From Apricaphanius iberus (lineage: Eukaryota; Chordata; Actinopteri; Cyprinodontiformes; Aphaniidae): DNA of 64,000 nucleotides. The stretch lies in NCBI GenBank assembly GCA_028564705.1, contig JAPXFQ010000997.1, positions 124,001 to 188,000 on the forward strand, written 5' to 3'. Every line of letters begins with the position of its first letter. The stretch's first letter is position 1. The notes under the pieces were generated by a model. The model made no database searches and was not told the origin of the DNA. It worked only from the letters and a program-made list of their open reading frames with translations. Shown here one piece after another: positions 1-10,163 of this stretch. The translations under genes were made by a program, and so were the position numbers.

Positions 1-35
1 TCCAAATCAGCTTAAAAGTTCTAACCGCCAGATCT

Positions 36-165
36 AAGGAAACCCAGCAGACTGCGCCGACTTGCAGGAATCCATCATACTGAAGATGCATGTAGCGACA
101 GCGGATAGGAAAAACCTCCAGCAGAATCAAACCCTGGCTCTGTACAAGCCTCCATCTGCCATGAG
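36..165 (-). repeat. L2-type LINE 3' UTR fragment
   Basis: This stretch matches, with divergence, the 3' untranslated segment seen in the other L2 copies of the window (near 23.4-23.6 kb, 37.2-37.66 kb and, in plus orientation, 62.96-63.1 kb). Shared blocks are the 'agcgacagcgga' region and the 'cctccagcagaa...ctggctc' region. It carries no coding part and the extreme 3' tail is not recognisable, so it is a small relic. Confidence 0.6.
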
Positions 166-663
166 TGACTGGAGAGCAATAATAAATAAGTAAAAGGAAT
201 CAAATCAGACCAAAGAAGCCCTAAAAGAAACATGTTAAATAATCTTAAGTGACTAGTTTTATAAAACCTTTGGCCAATTTCTATTAGACGAGTTCTGGGA
301 AATCTTTGGAAAGGGGGAAGATGATTGAGAAAATATGCTTGCCTGTTCCTGTCAGCCATCATATCTCCCTTAAGGAATTTTCTAAGATTTCTGCATAAGG
401 CAGCTGTTTTGGCAGTGAAAGCAGCCACTGATCAAAAAGACGCCAACAGCAACAGGAGAAAACAAGAGATGGACATGAAAGAAGCAGGGATGGTTACCTC
501 ATTTATTTTTGCTATGTTGTTATACTCAGCTTCACTAACAACTCTTCCAATTTTATAAATGCAGATTGTTTGGCAAAGTCTGCCGATATCTCCCATTGAC
601 TTAAAACCGATCAGCATGAGTTCATGGCAAGTCCTACCTAACGACTCTACAGGGCCATTTAAG
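166..663. other. Unassigned AT-rich stretch
   Basis: No family was recognised here. The open frames are short and overlap on both strands with no domain signature. It ends at the CATTTAAG target duplication of the next element. Confidence 0.3.
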
Positions 664-953
664 CAGTGGCGTGTCCAGACTTTTTCTTCAAGGGTGGCAC
701 AGGAGGGGCAGCTAGTTTTGCTGGGGTAGCACCTGTAAATCAAGGATACGCAGTAAAATAAATTTATGTCCCACGCCTTCTTTCTGATAAATATTTTAAA
801 ATAACACAGACGTTTTCCCTATGGTAGAACAATTGCTGAAACTAAAGCATTGAGTTACAACATCCAGAAAATCAGGGAGTTGCACCTGGGGTGGCCTATC
901 GGATTCTAGGGGTGGCATGTGGTACCCCAGGCTACCCCCTAGACATGCCACTG
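664..953. mobile_element. hAT-type MITE with 8-bp target duplication
   Basis: A 290-bp non-autonomous DNA transposon. The left end reads CAGTGGCGTGTCCAG and the right end, reverse complemented, CAGTGGCATGTCTAG. Flanks are CATTTAAG (656-663) and CATTTAAA (954-961), an 8-bp duplication with one difference. CAGTGG ends with 8-bp duplications are typical of hAT elements. The interior has no transposase and would need one in trans. Confidence 0.75.
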
Positions 954-1102
954 CATTTAAAAGTACATACTCCAAGACAGGTAGTTGTTTGGTTTGGGTC
1001 AGACTCTGGTACAGTACATGGCTGGTTTGAGTCCTAACTGAAGAACAGGGACTTGTTTGTTTCAGTAGCAAACTTTTCATCAAAACACACAGAAATTACA
1101 TG

Positions 1103-1988
1103 TGGGCAAGGCTCCATCCTGGAGCCTCTTCTATTTAATTTCTACATGCTCCTAGCCCAGATTACCATAACTATGCAGTTAATAATAAGATTTACATTAC
1201 AATGTCACTGGGTGACTATGTACTGATCCAAGCACTAAGTAAATGCATCGAGCAATCAATCAATAGATGGATGTGTCATAACTGTCGTCAGCTGAATCAC
1301 AACAAAACTGAAGTAACTATCTTTGGACCTAAAGAGGAATGATCTAGAGTCAGCACACACCTTCAATTAATCCAGCTAGACAGACCAGGCTCGTAATCTA
1401 GGTGTAATAATGGACTCAGAGTTGAACCATCAAGGTCACATAAAGGCAACAACAAGGTCAGCCTTCTATCCTCTGAAGAACATTTCCAGGATTAAAGGAA
1501 TAATGTCACAATTGGACCTTGAAAAATTCATCCATGCGTTCCTCTTTAGTCTGATTGAATACTGCATCAGCTTCCTCAAAGGGTCTAAAAGTCAATCAGA
1601 CAGCTGCAGTTGTTTCAGAATGCTGCTGCTTGCGTCCTCACTAGAACCAGGAAAGTAGAGCACATCACCCAAGTTCTAAAGTCCGTACACTGGCTCCCTG
1701 TAGCTCAGAGAACAGACTTTAAAATACTCCTACTAGTTTATAAGTCACTAAATGGTTTAACACCAATAGCACCTGTTGTCATTCTACCGACCTCCGGGAC
1801 TACTCAGGTCCTCCAACTATAGTTTACTAAACAACCCTAGAATTAGAATGAACCATGGAGAATCAACTTTCTGTTCTAATGCTCCACAAATCTGGAACAA
1901 ACTTCCAGACGACTGCAAAGCTGCTGGATCGTTAAGCTCTTTTAAATCAAAGATTAATACAAATCTATTTAGAGCTACCTTTGAGTAA
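1103..1988 (+). pseudogene. Rex1/CR1/L2-type LINE reverse transcriptase C-terminal relic
   Basis: Three consecutive frame pieces together read like the C-terminal half of a fish Rex1/CR1/L2-group reverse transcriptase. At about 1110 a degenerate version of the post-catalytic block appears (gly-ser-ile-leu-glu-pro-leu-leu-phe sense). At 1410-1658 comes a segment with LKNISRIKGIMSQLDLEK. At 1610-1822 is VHWLPVAQRTDFKILLLVYK, and at 1776-1988 APQIWNKLPDDCKAAGSLSS. The frame changes at about 1610 and 1776 and an in-frame stop near 1340 show decay. The YADD-like catalytic motif is lost (the position reads as a degenerate tyr-asn-tyr-ala sense). No intact 5' part or clear 3' tail was seen. Confidence 0.7.
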
Positions 1989-2534
1989 TGTTATAATATA
2001 ATTTGGTGTGTTACGCTTGATTCTAAATGGCTAAATTGCCAGAGTGAGAAATAGTAAAATAGAATGAATCTCACTATATGTTCCAGGAGTGAGTGGCCAT
2101 TCCAGAATGCTTTTCCCCATTTAGAACATACCTTTAGACTTCTGATTACAAAGGAAATAGACCATCAGCTTCTTTGCAATAGCAGGCTTCTTGTGTAGTA
2201 ACAGCTGGTGACACCATCTGACAAACAGTTGTGCCCAAAAGTATACATATACCTATATAATTTCAGATTTTTTGGCTATTTTTCGGACAGCATTAATGGT
2301 GATATGAAAAATCTATATTCATGGTTAAAAAGAGGAAGACTAACTTGAAGAAACAGAAAATGGTGACTAGCATGAAACACAAGCAACTGCAAGATTCAAG
2401 ACAAAATTTATGGTTCATTCAGACCGCAAGCAATGTCAGCGTCAAGCAATGCTCAAAAAGCGCATAGTCCGACGCATATACACAGAAGATATATTTTTAA
2501 GCTGAAGATTGCAACACTAGGGGTTCGTAGTTGG
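1989..2534. other. Unassigned sequence
   Basis: AT-rich and without coding support. Around 2230-2290 the text resembles the non-coding ends of Tc1-like elements ('cccaaaagtatacata'), but no paired terminal repeat was found. Confidence 0.25.
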
Positions 2535-2830
2535 CTAGGCAGTGTCAACGTCGGATAACGTCACTACAGTCAGACGCTCTGATTGGTTGCCGTGCTGTGT
2601 CAAGAGCATTAAGACCGTCAAAAGTTCAACTAGCTGAACTTCTGCGTCGCTAGAGTTATGCGCTTTGAAACTTGGAATGCAGGAGAAGCTTGAAAAGTTG
2701 ATGCAGCCAACGCTCACAAAGCGCCCCAGAGACTGCAACGCTCCTCCAACGGCCTCGAGAGTAGACTTAACATGTAATCTTGACGCTGCTGACACTGACA
2801 AAGCGGTCTGAAAGCACCATTATAACCAGG
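2535..2830 (+). repeat. Dispersed MITE-like repeat, copy 1
   Basis: Homologous, in opposite orientation, to 51855-52180. Shared blocks include 'aacgtcactacagt', 'gctgaacttctgc', 'gaagcttgaaaa' and 'gacactgacaaagcg'. It is GC-richer than its surroundings. The frames on the minus strand here are not protein-like. It is probably a non-autonomous DNA element whose ends carry the cactgacaaagcg motif. The family name is not known to me. Confidence 0.5.
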
Positions 2831-3210
2831 ACAAAACAAGGTAGCAGTAACAACAGTAGGCTCAAGCAAGAAGTCAACAGGACCTTGTTGTGGCAATTCC
2901 TGCATGATTGTTTACCTGGCTGAATTGGTCCTTCTGCTGCCCCTAGGTAACATCACCCTGGGCATAAGCTCATGTGCAGCCAGGTAGAATAGAATATATA
3001 TAAAATACATTTGATATTTAGCAAATTGCATACTTATTTTTTAATCCAAATGAATGACATTACTCTTTTACAGTTTTTAAATAACACATTGAATGATATC
3101 ACATGTATGATATGAGCGTTTTTTCCTACGATTTACTAAGAAAAAAACAGATCCTGCTTTCTAGATAGCTCACGGAGGGGGATCAGCAAACTCTATAATA
3201 TACACACACA
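2831..3210. other. Unassigned AT-rich stretch
   Basis: No gene or repeat family recognised. It contains long A/T runs and ends next to the inverted-repeat element at 3211. Confidence 0.25.
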
Positions 3211-4181
3211 TTGAGCCTGATTTATCAACGGTTTGCGCTTGTTAAAACCAGCGCAATCAGCACAGCATTCCAAAAACAGGCTCTGGCTGATCTATCAACA
3301 CGGCGCAGAGCACATTGTGGCCTGTAAACCCACCACAAGAAGTATGTAATCCATTTAGCGCTTGTGCCCTTGATAAATATGCAACCTGGGCATTTCTGTA
3401 AGAAGACGCAAAATATTGGGAGGGTAATAGGCAAAAAAGTAGGCATTCCAGGTGCAGTGTGATTTACTAGCATAAAAATGTTTGCGCTGCCTATTTTAGC
3501 GTCTATTTTTAACACTTCTGAAAAGCATGTCTTCATTTTGCCCTACCACATTCAACATGAGCTTATTATCAAAAAACATAAAATTGCAGTCACACACAAT
3601 ATAAACTAAGAGTATTTAACACTTTAATGGCAATAAACGTGAGAGTTATGTAAATATTTAGCTGTTCCCCCCCAAAGACACATCATAACTCACTGCCCTC
3701 TCATTATGTCTCCACCTGGTGCACTGAGCGCACATGATCCTAGTGGATCCTCATTATTTTCTCACGTAGTGGTTAACCTTCCTGGAGTCCAAATAATAAA
3801 ATGTAGTACTACTATACAATACCACCATGATAATTGGCATTATATATTAAATTTTCACAGCAAAATTCAGATATGCTGCAGTTTTAATCAGTCTAACCCT
3901 GCAGTGCGATGTGTGCATGCAGCAGAGAGCAGCGCATATAAACCGCAGGAATAAAATATATTACTGACAAACAAAAAATATTCTACCTCTCTCTAGCCAT
4001 GATGCAGCTCGCATTAGCAGCCACAAACTCCTCATTTGAATACTGCTGCTTGCGCCTGTTAAGAATTGCTCACGCAATCTTAGTGAATCACCCGCAAATT
4101 AAGGACAACCCACTCGTGCAAATTCTTAGCGTTGCAGGCAATTTTGCAGTCATTATCAGGAATCTTGATAAATCAGCCCAA
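3211..4181. mobile_element. Non-autonomous DNA transposon, TGATTTATCAA ends
   Basis: The left end (3211-3227) reads TTGAGCCTGATTTATCAA and the right end (4165-4181), reverse complemented, TTGGGCTGATTTATCAA. A 4-bp ATTG is found at both outer edges and is the best candidate target duplication. The 0.97-kb interior has only short unrelated frames and no transposase motif. A related left end (tctgatttatcc...ctttgcgcttgtt) occurs at 38548. The superfamily is not certain. Confidence 0.6.
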
Positions 4182-4439
4182 TTGTCGTAGAATATCTGCT
4201 CTGGATGTAAGCAAGAAACAGAAGCTGGAGCTCCCTTATGTCTGAAAAACTGTACCTTCAGTCACAATTCAGTTCTAATAGTGCTGGGTCACCTGTCACA
4301 TACTCAAGAGAGAACAGGTTAGTCACAATGAGAAACCCACTACATTTCAAACAAAAGCACATACTTCAACATACAGTCTGCACTAAGGTAAAAATCTTCT
4401 ATCAGATGTAATAAACTGGCCAGATATACAAACAGCACT

Positions 4440-4655
4440 TTTGTAAATCCCATTCATATTGGGAATAATATGGGCATCAGAAGCACTCTGGCCAAAATAA
4501 CCACTGAGGAACAGTGTCTCCCACCTAACATATGACAATGTTGCCGAGCTCCTTTAGTGACAGACAGCTGAATTCTAAGCAGATGATGGAACGTTTTCAC
4601 AGGTCCTTCCTCACTGCAGCTGTTAATCTCTCTACAACCAAAACTGCTCCCCAAA
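4440..4655 (+). repeat. LINE C-terminal/3' relic
   Basis: Similar in order of blocks to 26080-26270: 'ctctggccaaaataac', then 'aggtccttcct...tgcagct', then 'tgctccc'. In the 26-kb copy the plus frame reads RSFLPAAIRLY, a pattern seen at the C terminus of several fish LINE polyproteins. Here frames are broken. Assignment is by pattern only. Confidence 0.35.
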
Positions 4656-4756
4656 AACCCAATAATGTCTAGACCTCTGCTGTGATCTGCACTTGAGGGA
4701 GAGATACATTTTATTGAATCCCACTACCAACCCACCCCTAACTGCCCCACCTTAAC

Positions 4757-4787
4757 ACCTTACCTGTGTTGTAGTCACAGGTAAGGT
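4757..4787. repeat. Perfect 12-bp hairpin
   Basis: ACCTTACCTGTG, a 7-nt loop (TTGTAGT), then CACAGGTAAGGT. The stem is exact. No adjacent gene explains it. Confidence 0.8.
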
Positions 4788-4799
4788 CACTAATTTGTT

Positions 4800-5020
4800 A
4801 TGGACCTTTCAGAGGTGAGCAAGTTCTCCAAGACCGATGCTCTATTCCAATATTGCGACAGTAAACTGGTTTGTGTGATGAGAATGTATGTTGACTGACA
4901 ACAAATAAGACAGAAACTCGAATTCTTGTCACTGAAAAAATGTGGCAGTCAGCGTAATAGGACTTTTGTCTGAGAAAGGCGGGACTTAGGAAGAATAACA
5001 AATGTTGTGCAGCGTGGAAT
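4800..5020 (+). repeat. Dispersed repeat pair, copy A
   Basis: Shares several spaced blocks with 5510-5700, in the same orientation: 'gatgctctattccaa' and 'gatgctctcttccaa', and at the far end 'ttaggaagaataacaaat' and 'ttaggaagaataaaaaat'. The spacing of blocks is similar, so this is a diverged short dispersed element rather than chance. Confidence 0.45.
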
Positions 5021-5509
5021 GTGCTTTCATCTTGTGCATAATGAGCTACAATAAGTATGATGCAAAGGTCAGGGATGATGCTCAGATGCTCTCATGGGAA
5101 TCTTTTTTCAATCAAGTTGTTTATTGAACTCTGAACGTCTGCACCAAGTGGCCAGGGGTAGCAATCACTCTGAGAAAATGACAATGGCTTTCAGGTTTTT
5201 CCTCATCCCCTCCTTCCCACACTAATCTACACTCTTCAATGGAAAAATGGTTCCCTTATGGCCATGGTCTCCATTAACTTGATGGTGCCTACAACAAAAG
5301 AAAAAATGTTCAACAATAGTTTGAGAAGAACAACAACCTGTTTGTTAAAGCTGCTGTCTGGTTTATTTTTTGATTAATATAGGATTTTAGATTACATTTT
5401 TGTATCCAACATACAAAGGCCCCTCCCAAAACAACCCTCCCCTTCTCTAGCCCCACCTCAACAACTGGGCACATGCATCACGTGTGACGTCACAGCAGGT
5501 CAAAGAGGA

Positions 5510-5700
5510 AAGCAGCAGCTTGAGAGTCGCTGAAGTTTGCTCTGACTTCTCAATGACTGATGCTCTCTTCCAAATGGTGACTCTAAACAGGAAGACACAG
5601 AGCACCCTCTTGTTCTACTTGCTAAATAAATTTGGCAGTCAATCTGAAATGCATAGGGAGGAAATGTCGATTTAGGAAGAATAAAAAATATGCAGTATGT
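5510..5700 (+). repeat. Dispersed repeat pair, copy B
   Basis: Second copy of the element at 4800-5020. The 63-codon plus frame across it has no recognised domain. The 300 bases between the pair (5021-5509) hold nothing I recognise. Confidence 0.45.
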
Positions 5701-6285
5701 TTACATACACATCTAAATCCAGCTTTATGGAGTAATCGGACAAAGGGTTTGTCCCGTTGAGAGCAAAGTCCCAGTTTACATGTCACTCAGTAAATCGAAT
5801 AATCAAATTAAGTACTTTCGACTGCCCGATAGATGGTGATATGCTCCCCTACGGGTTAGCCTTATAGCGGTTAGCTTCGAGCTGCACACAGGCAGTAAAC
5901 AGAGGCTGGCAGGAGTAAAAGAGACAGAGTCAAAGCATGATATTCATAATCACACTCCACCATCTCTTCATCAGTCCAAACTTGCACTGATCAGCCACTT
6001 ACGTTTGTCTTAGCTGCCATATTCTGTTATAATACTACTATGTTGTTGCTATCACCTCTGCACTTCTAATTTCCTGAGAAAGGGCATAAGTACGTGCGGG
6101 GGCAGGGGGGTTGGTTGCAGAGAACTCTGATTCCTAATCGCATTATCTGGTTAGCTTAGTCGAGCTGCTGAAACTCTAGTTTGATTCGATTCAAGCCAGA
6201 TTAAGGCATATACATGCATTTCAAAAGTCTGATTTCAGTCTGACTAAGGTAATAATTCGACTTTCTCTTGCTGCAGGTAAACATA
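5696..6285. mobile_element. Candidate MITE with GTATGTTTAC ends
   Basis: The left edge reads GTATGTTTACATACAC and the right edge, reverse complemented, GTATGTTTACCTGCAG. Internal blocks such as 'gtaatcgga' and 'gattcgattcaagccagatta' look like the imperfectly palindromic interior of a fish MITE. No target duplication could be fixed, so ends are approximate. Confidence 0.4.
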
Positions 6286-7954
6286 CAAAATACTGCGGCA
6301 CTCCAGCCTCCTATCATACCATAGAAACTTAGTCTCATTTTATAGATTTATAAAACTTTGACACATAAATATGTTTTAAGAGGAGCTGTACATGTACAAA
6401 CCGTACATTTGTTGGACATGCTGGACAAATATTTGGCCAATATGGAGGTGCCACCTCATCATAGCTTCCAGCAAAGAAAGGGTCCGTCGCTAATGCCTTC
6501 GAGCTAGACAACACAGCACACCATCGGCTTAGTGCCATTCATGTCTCAAAGGTTAAAAACACTATAAAAAAGATCCCCAATCAGTATATATGGGTCTAAA
6601 AAAGGCATCAGAGCAACAACGTTTGTTATAACAACTTTTTAATGTTACAAATTGTATATTTTAACCAAATGTGTGAAGATGCGTATTTAGTTTTAGGAAT
6701 TCACCTTCCTATTCTTCTTTTCAAATTACAGTATTGCCCTGCCAAAGTGCTGAACAATCTCCTTTGATTTAAGCCGCCTGTTCTGCTGGTGAAAAATTCA
6801 GCTTTAAATATGTTAAGCAACTGGAAGAACCGGAGCTTGACTCGCAGCTTGTGGCTAATCCTTTATTCATGGAAATCTCCTGAGAATGGCAGCATTCAAG
6901 GGCTCTTTCCCTTGCCTTCTCCTGGGCTGTGCACATTTTGCAGAATCCTCCTCTGCTCATTATTATCAACAAGCAGCGCCTCCTGTGGGTCACTCGCTAT
7001 AGGGGCTGCTTGGGTCGCCTGATTAGCATGGGGTGAGCTGACATTTGCTGAGCCCAGCACTCTTATTTTTAGGGTTTCATCCTCATCCCAAACACATCCT
7101 GCCAGCAGAAGTCAAATGTGTATTGGATTGGTGTGGAGAGGTTGGCGGGAGGGTCTACTCCCCCATCTGTGATTTGTTGTTCACGTTGAAGGCAAGTTGG
7201 GGGTGGGGGAGGAGCTGACAATATTATTTCTGTTTTTTCTTTTAAGGTTTTCGTCAAGGTGCAAGCTGTGAGATGTGACAAAAAAGTTACGCTGTGTGGA
7301 CTTGAGCTACGCTCCAAAGTAAGGATAAAGTGGCATGATGGACAGAAGATTGGCTGGGAATTAAAAGACCCGGAGCCCTCTTGGAGCACTGCGGGACAGA
7401 TGACAGGCAGCCTGTAGAGCTCTCCTGTTGGGCTCACGGTTAAAAATCCTCTGTGTGTGAAAGAGAGTGGTGGAAAGCTCAGACTGACAATTACTTATTA
7501 CTTTCATTCTTTTCCGCGCTCTCCGGGTGCAGACATTTCTTTACACACCTACGCTGTGGCACAGCCCTGCTGCTGTTGTCAAAACATAATCCCCAAATCC
7601 ATGGGAAGTACAGGGAATGGTTGCTGTTCCTGACCTTTTCTGATAAACCAGCTAACAGCTAGCCAGAATGATGCCAAGACAAACATGGACTTCTGCCATG
7701 CTAATACTCCCCCCCCCCCAAACAAACAAAAAGCACAACTCATAGTTACTCAAGCGAACTAAACCTTTAAAGGTTACATCACAATAATGTTTGCATTACA
7801 TGTTTAGTTACTCAAGGTGTATGGTAGATGTATTCTGATAGGACATTGTTGGTATGGGCCTTTTGGAGCACCATGGACATGTACCAAGCAATTTATGAGA
7901 CACAGGCCAACTCATAGAAAAACTGGAGATGGAGAACCCTCAGCCAGCAATAAA
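6286..7954. other. Unassigned, partly unique-looking sequence
   Basis: No repeat family or coding domain recognised. 6780-7060 is more GC-balanced and could be single-copy, possibly intronic or conserved non-coding. Frames on both strands at 6769-7437 overlap and show no domain. A C10 run lies near 7708. Confidence 0.25.
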
Positions 7955-8284
7955 TGGCGTTTTTCCTGTGGTACCTACTTGGCCCTGCAAGACCTGGCCT
8001 TACTTGGCCTGGATGTTTTTCCACTGCAGGGACCACATCAGCCCGGACCATTTCAAAGTGGCTGGGCTCCAGAGAATGTAGCTACAGGACGCATTTACCG
8101 AACCAATGGAAGACACAGTAGCCATCTTGAACATTCTGGTTAGTTTGCGGCTTTTGCCAGACTGCAAAAACAGATGGAACCACATAGAACCTGGTACTAA
8201 AAATGGTATTGACTTCTGCCAGTGGAAAACAATTGAACCAGGGCTGGTGCTAGGTACTAGCTGGGTACTAGTGGAAAAACGGCA
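7955..8284. mobile_element. Candidate MITE with imperfect inverted ends
   Basis: The left edge (TGGCGTTTTTCCTGTGGTAC) pairs with the reverse complement of the right edge (TGCCGTTTTTCCACTAGTAC). A second inner set around 8014 (tttttccactgcaggg) pairs with 8215-8240. The overlapping frames on both strands (8000-8342) are side effects of this inverted structure. Confidence 0.45.
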
Positions 8285-9508
8285 AAAGTCTGCTGTTCAG
8301 GAACATTACAGTTTCTCAGAAAACTACTGTAACAATATATAAGACGCTGTGTTTTCAAAAGACAAAGAATGCGCTGTGGCGGCAGGTCGATGCAGGAATA
8401 TTGCTGCACACCTGCTGGCAAGCCTGGACTTTAGCTGCTGCCTACCAGATTCTAAGGGCCAGGACTCACCGTTGTGGAGGCCCTCAACACTATTTTGTAA
8501 GTTTGTGAATAAATAATGTGAAAACACCTTACAGTGTTTACCCTAGAACGTTTTTCAGCTGTGGTGCTAGTCAACTGGGACTTGATGCAAATTTCAACTC
8601 AAATAAGTAAAGGTACACCATGGCCATTACTTAATCATAGATGGAATCGTGAACACTGCTCATCTACAGCTTAATGCCTTTAAAACCTGTAAATCAAAAT
8701 AAATATTTTCTGGTTCTACCTTTCTTCTTCAGCTATAAAAACTATAGTTGTTATTACAATACTTTAAAAAAATATATATAGACATTCTCCACTGTACTGG
8801 CCACAATCTTTATTTATTTTTTGTGTCCTCCACACGTCCTTGACATTCTGCAAATCACAAAACAAAAACACACACATTTGTTAATAGCTCTTTTTTTGAC
8901 TTGTTAATTGATATGTATTTTTTACTCTTTGACCGGACTGTAAAATACCTGATTTGCACATTTTAATATTAAACAGTATAAGTAAAAAGTTCCACTTGCT
9001 TTGATTTTACGTGTACTTTCCCAAGCCGATAGCAGATAGAACGGCATTGAATTATTTCCTATTTATTTATACTTAATACAAATATTTTATTGTGCATTAA
9101 ACTAAAAGGGCAATACTTTATTCTGTATATTGCAAATTTTTTTAGAGATGTTACTGTAGACGGAGGCCCATTATTCTCATTATTTTTCTATACTGACTGG
9201 CTGGAACTGCTTCACCATGCTGCTGCATCGTGTTGTCAGACATGAGTACTGCCCATTTGCCATAGTAGTCACATGTCCGCAGCTTTGCATTTTGTAGGTG
9301 TGGCATTGGAATTTCAGCCGTAGCAGAACGTCACGGTAACGCCTATGGAAGGGTTTTTTAATCACTTACTAAGAGGATTATTGACGTTATTGTTGAAACG
9401 GTTTCTAATTTGTTTTCGTCAATGTCTATTATGAATGCTTGATCATTATTAGTCCAAGTTTGACACATCTTATGCCTTGGAAGGAGTATTAGTTATTAGT
9501 CTCTAGTT
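8285..9508. other. Unassigned AT-rich sequence
   Basis: No gene or family recognised; low complexity A/T runs near 8760-8780. It ends at the start of the hAT fragment. Confidence 0.25.
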
Positions 9509-9678
9509 ATGGCGGATAGTAGAAAGTAGGATAGTAGAGTGCTAAAGAAAGAAAAAGATGAATGTGACAAAGCAGTAATGAAGAAAATGCCCAAGCTTAC
9601 AGGCTTTCTGAAGCCTCTCAGTGGTGATGGAGGAGAGCCATCTCCCCTCTCTTGTTCTCCGAAGTTAGCCTTGCTAAC
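9509..9678 (+). pseudogene. hAT-type transposase, N-terminal piece
   Basis: From ATG at 9509 the plus frame gives a basic, lysine-rich start (LKKEKDECDKAV, then KMPKLTGFLKP) like the N terminus of hAT-type transposases of the ZMYM/DUF4371 kind. An in-frame TAG occurs at codon 7. The frame is cut at 9678, exactly at the TAAC duplication of the LTR element, and continues at 17390. Family call is inference from pattern; the second half supports it better. Confidence 0.5.
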
Positions 9679-10144
9679 TGTGGTAATTCTGTAAACTTTT
9701 ATCATTCAGAAAGTAAAAGTCTGTTTTAATTAGCTTGCATGATAGTAAAGAAATGTTTTGTCAAGCATTGTTTGTGCAGGAGGGCTTTTGGGTCATAAAA
9801 CTCTGGGGTGAGTTTAAATTGCAAAGCTGTAAAAGCAGGATGTTTAGATAAGAAACTGGGAGAAAAGTTTTAGAGAAGCAGATAGCCATTTAACCATAAA
9901 TTTTTATAATGAACCTTTGACCCAGAACAGAGACACCCCACTTGTCTATAAAACTGTGAAATAAAGATCAGTTAGTGGTTCAGATTTCTTTAAGTCTGGA
10001 CCACAGAGAAACTAGGGCAACTTTCTCTGTAAACTGCAATTTGTTAATCTGTTCAAAATAAATGTTAAACTGGAAATTGGCTCCATTTTGTCCCTGCTTG
10101 AACATGCATTGAATTACTTATGATAATTATTTAATTCAACAACA
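9679..10144 (+). repeat. 5' LTR
   Basis: 466 bp, TG...CA ends. A TATA box (TATAAAA) lies at about 9947 and a polyadenylation signal AATAAA at 10057, about 110 bp downstream: the usual U3/R/U5 layout. The block from 9790 to 10140 is nearly identical to the 3' LTR, while the first 110 bp are more diverged. Confidence 0.88.
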
Positions 10145-10147
10145 ATT

Positions 10148-10163
10148 TGGTGACCTCGACGTG
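10148..10163 (+). promoter_or_regulatory. Primer-binding site, tRNA-Trp type
   Basis: TGGTGACCTCGACGTG begins three bases after the LTR. It is complementary, with one mismatch, to the 3' end of vertebrate tRNA-Trp, the primer also used by avian alpharetroviruses. The tRNA assignment is from knowledge of the tRNA 3' sequence, not from a search. Confidence 0.75.

Noticed and set aside
6769..7437. Overlapping frames on both strands that might be host exons
   Set aside because: No domain, no consistent splice-site pair and no codon pattern; left as unassigned.
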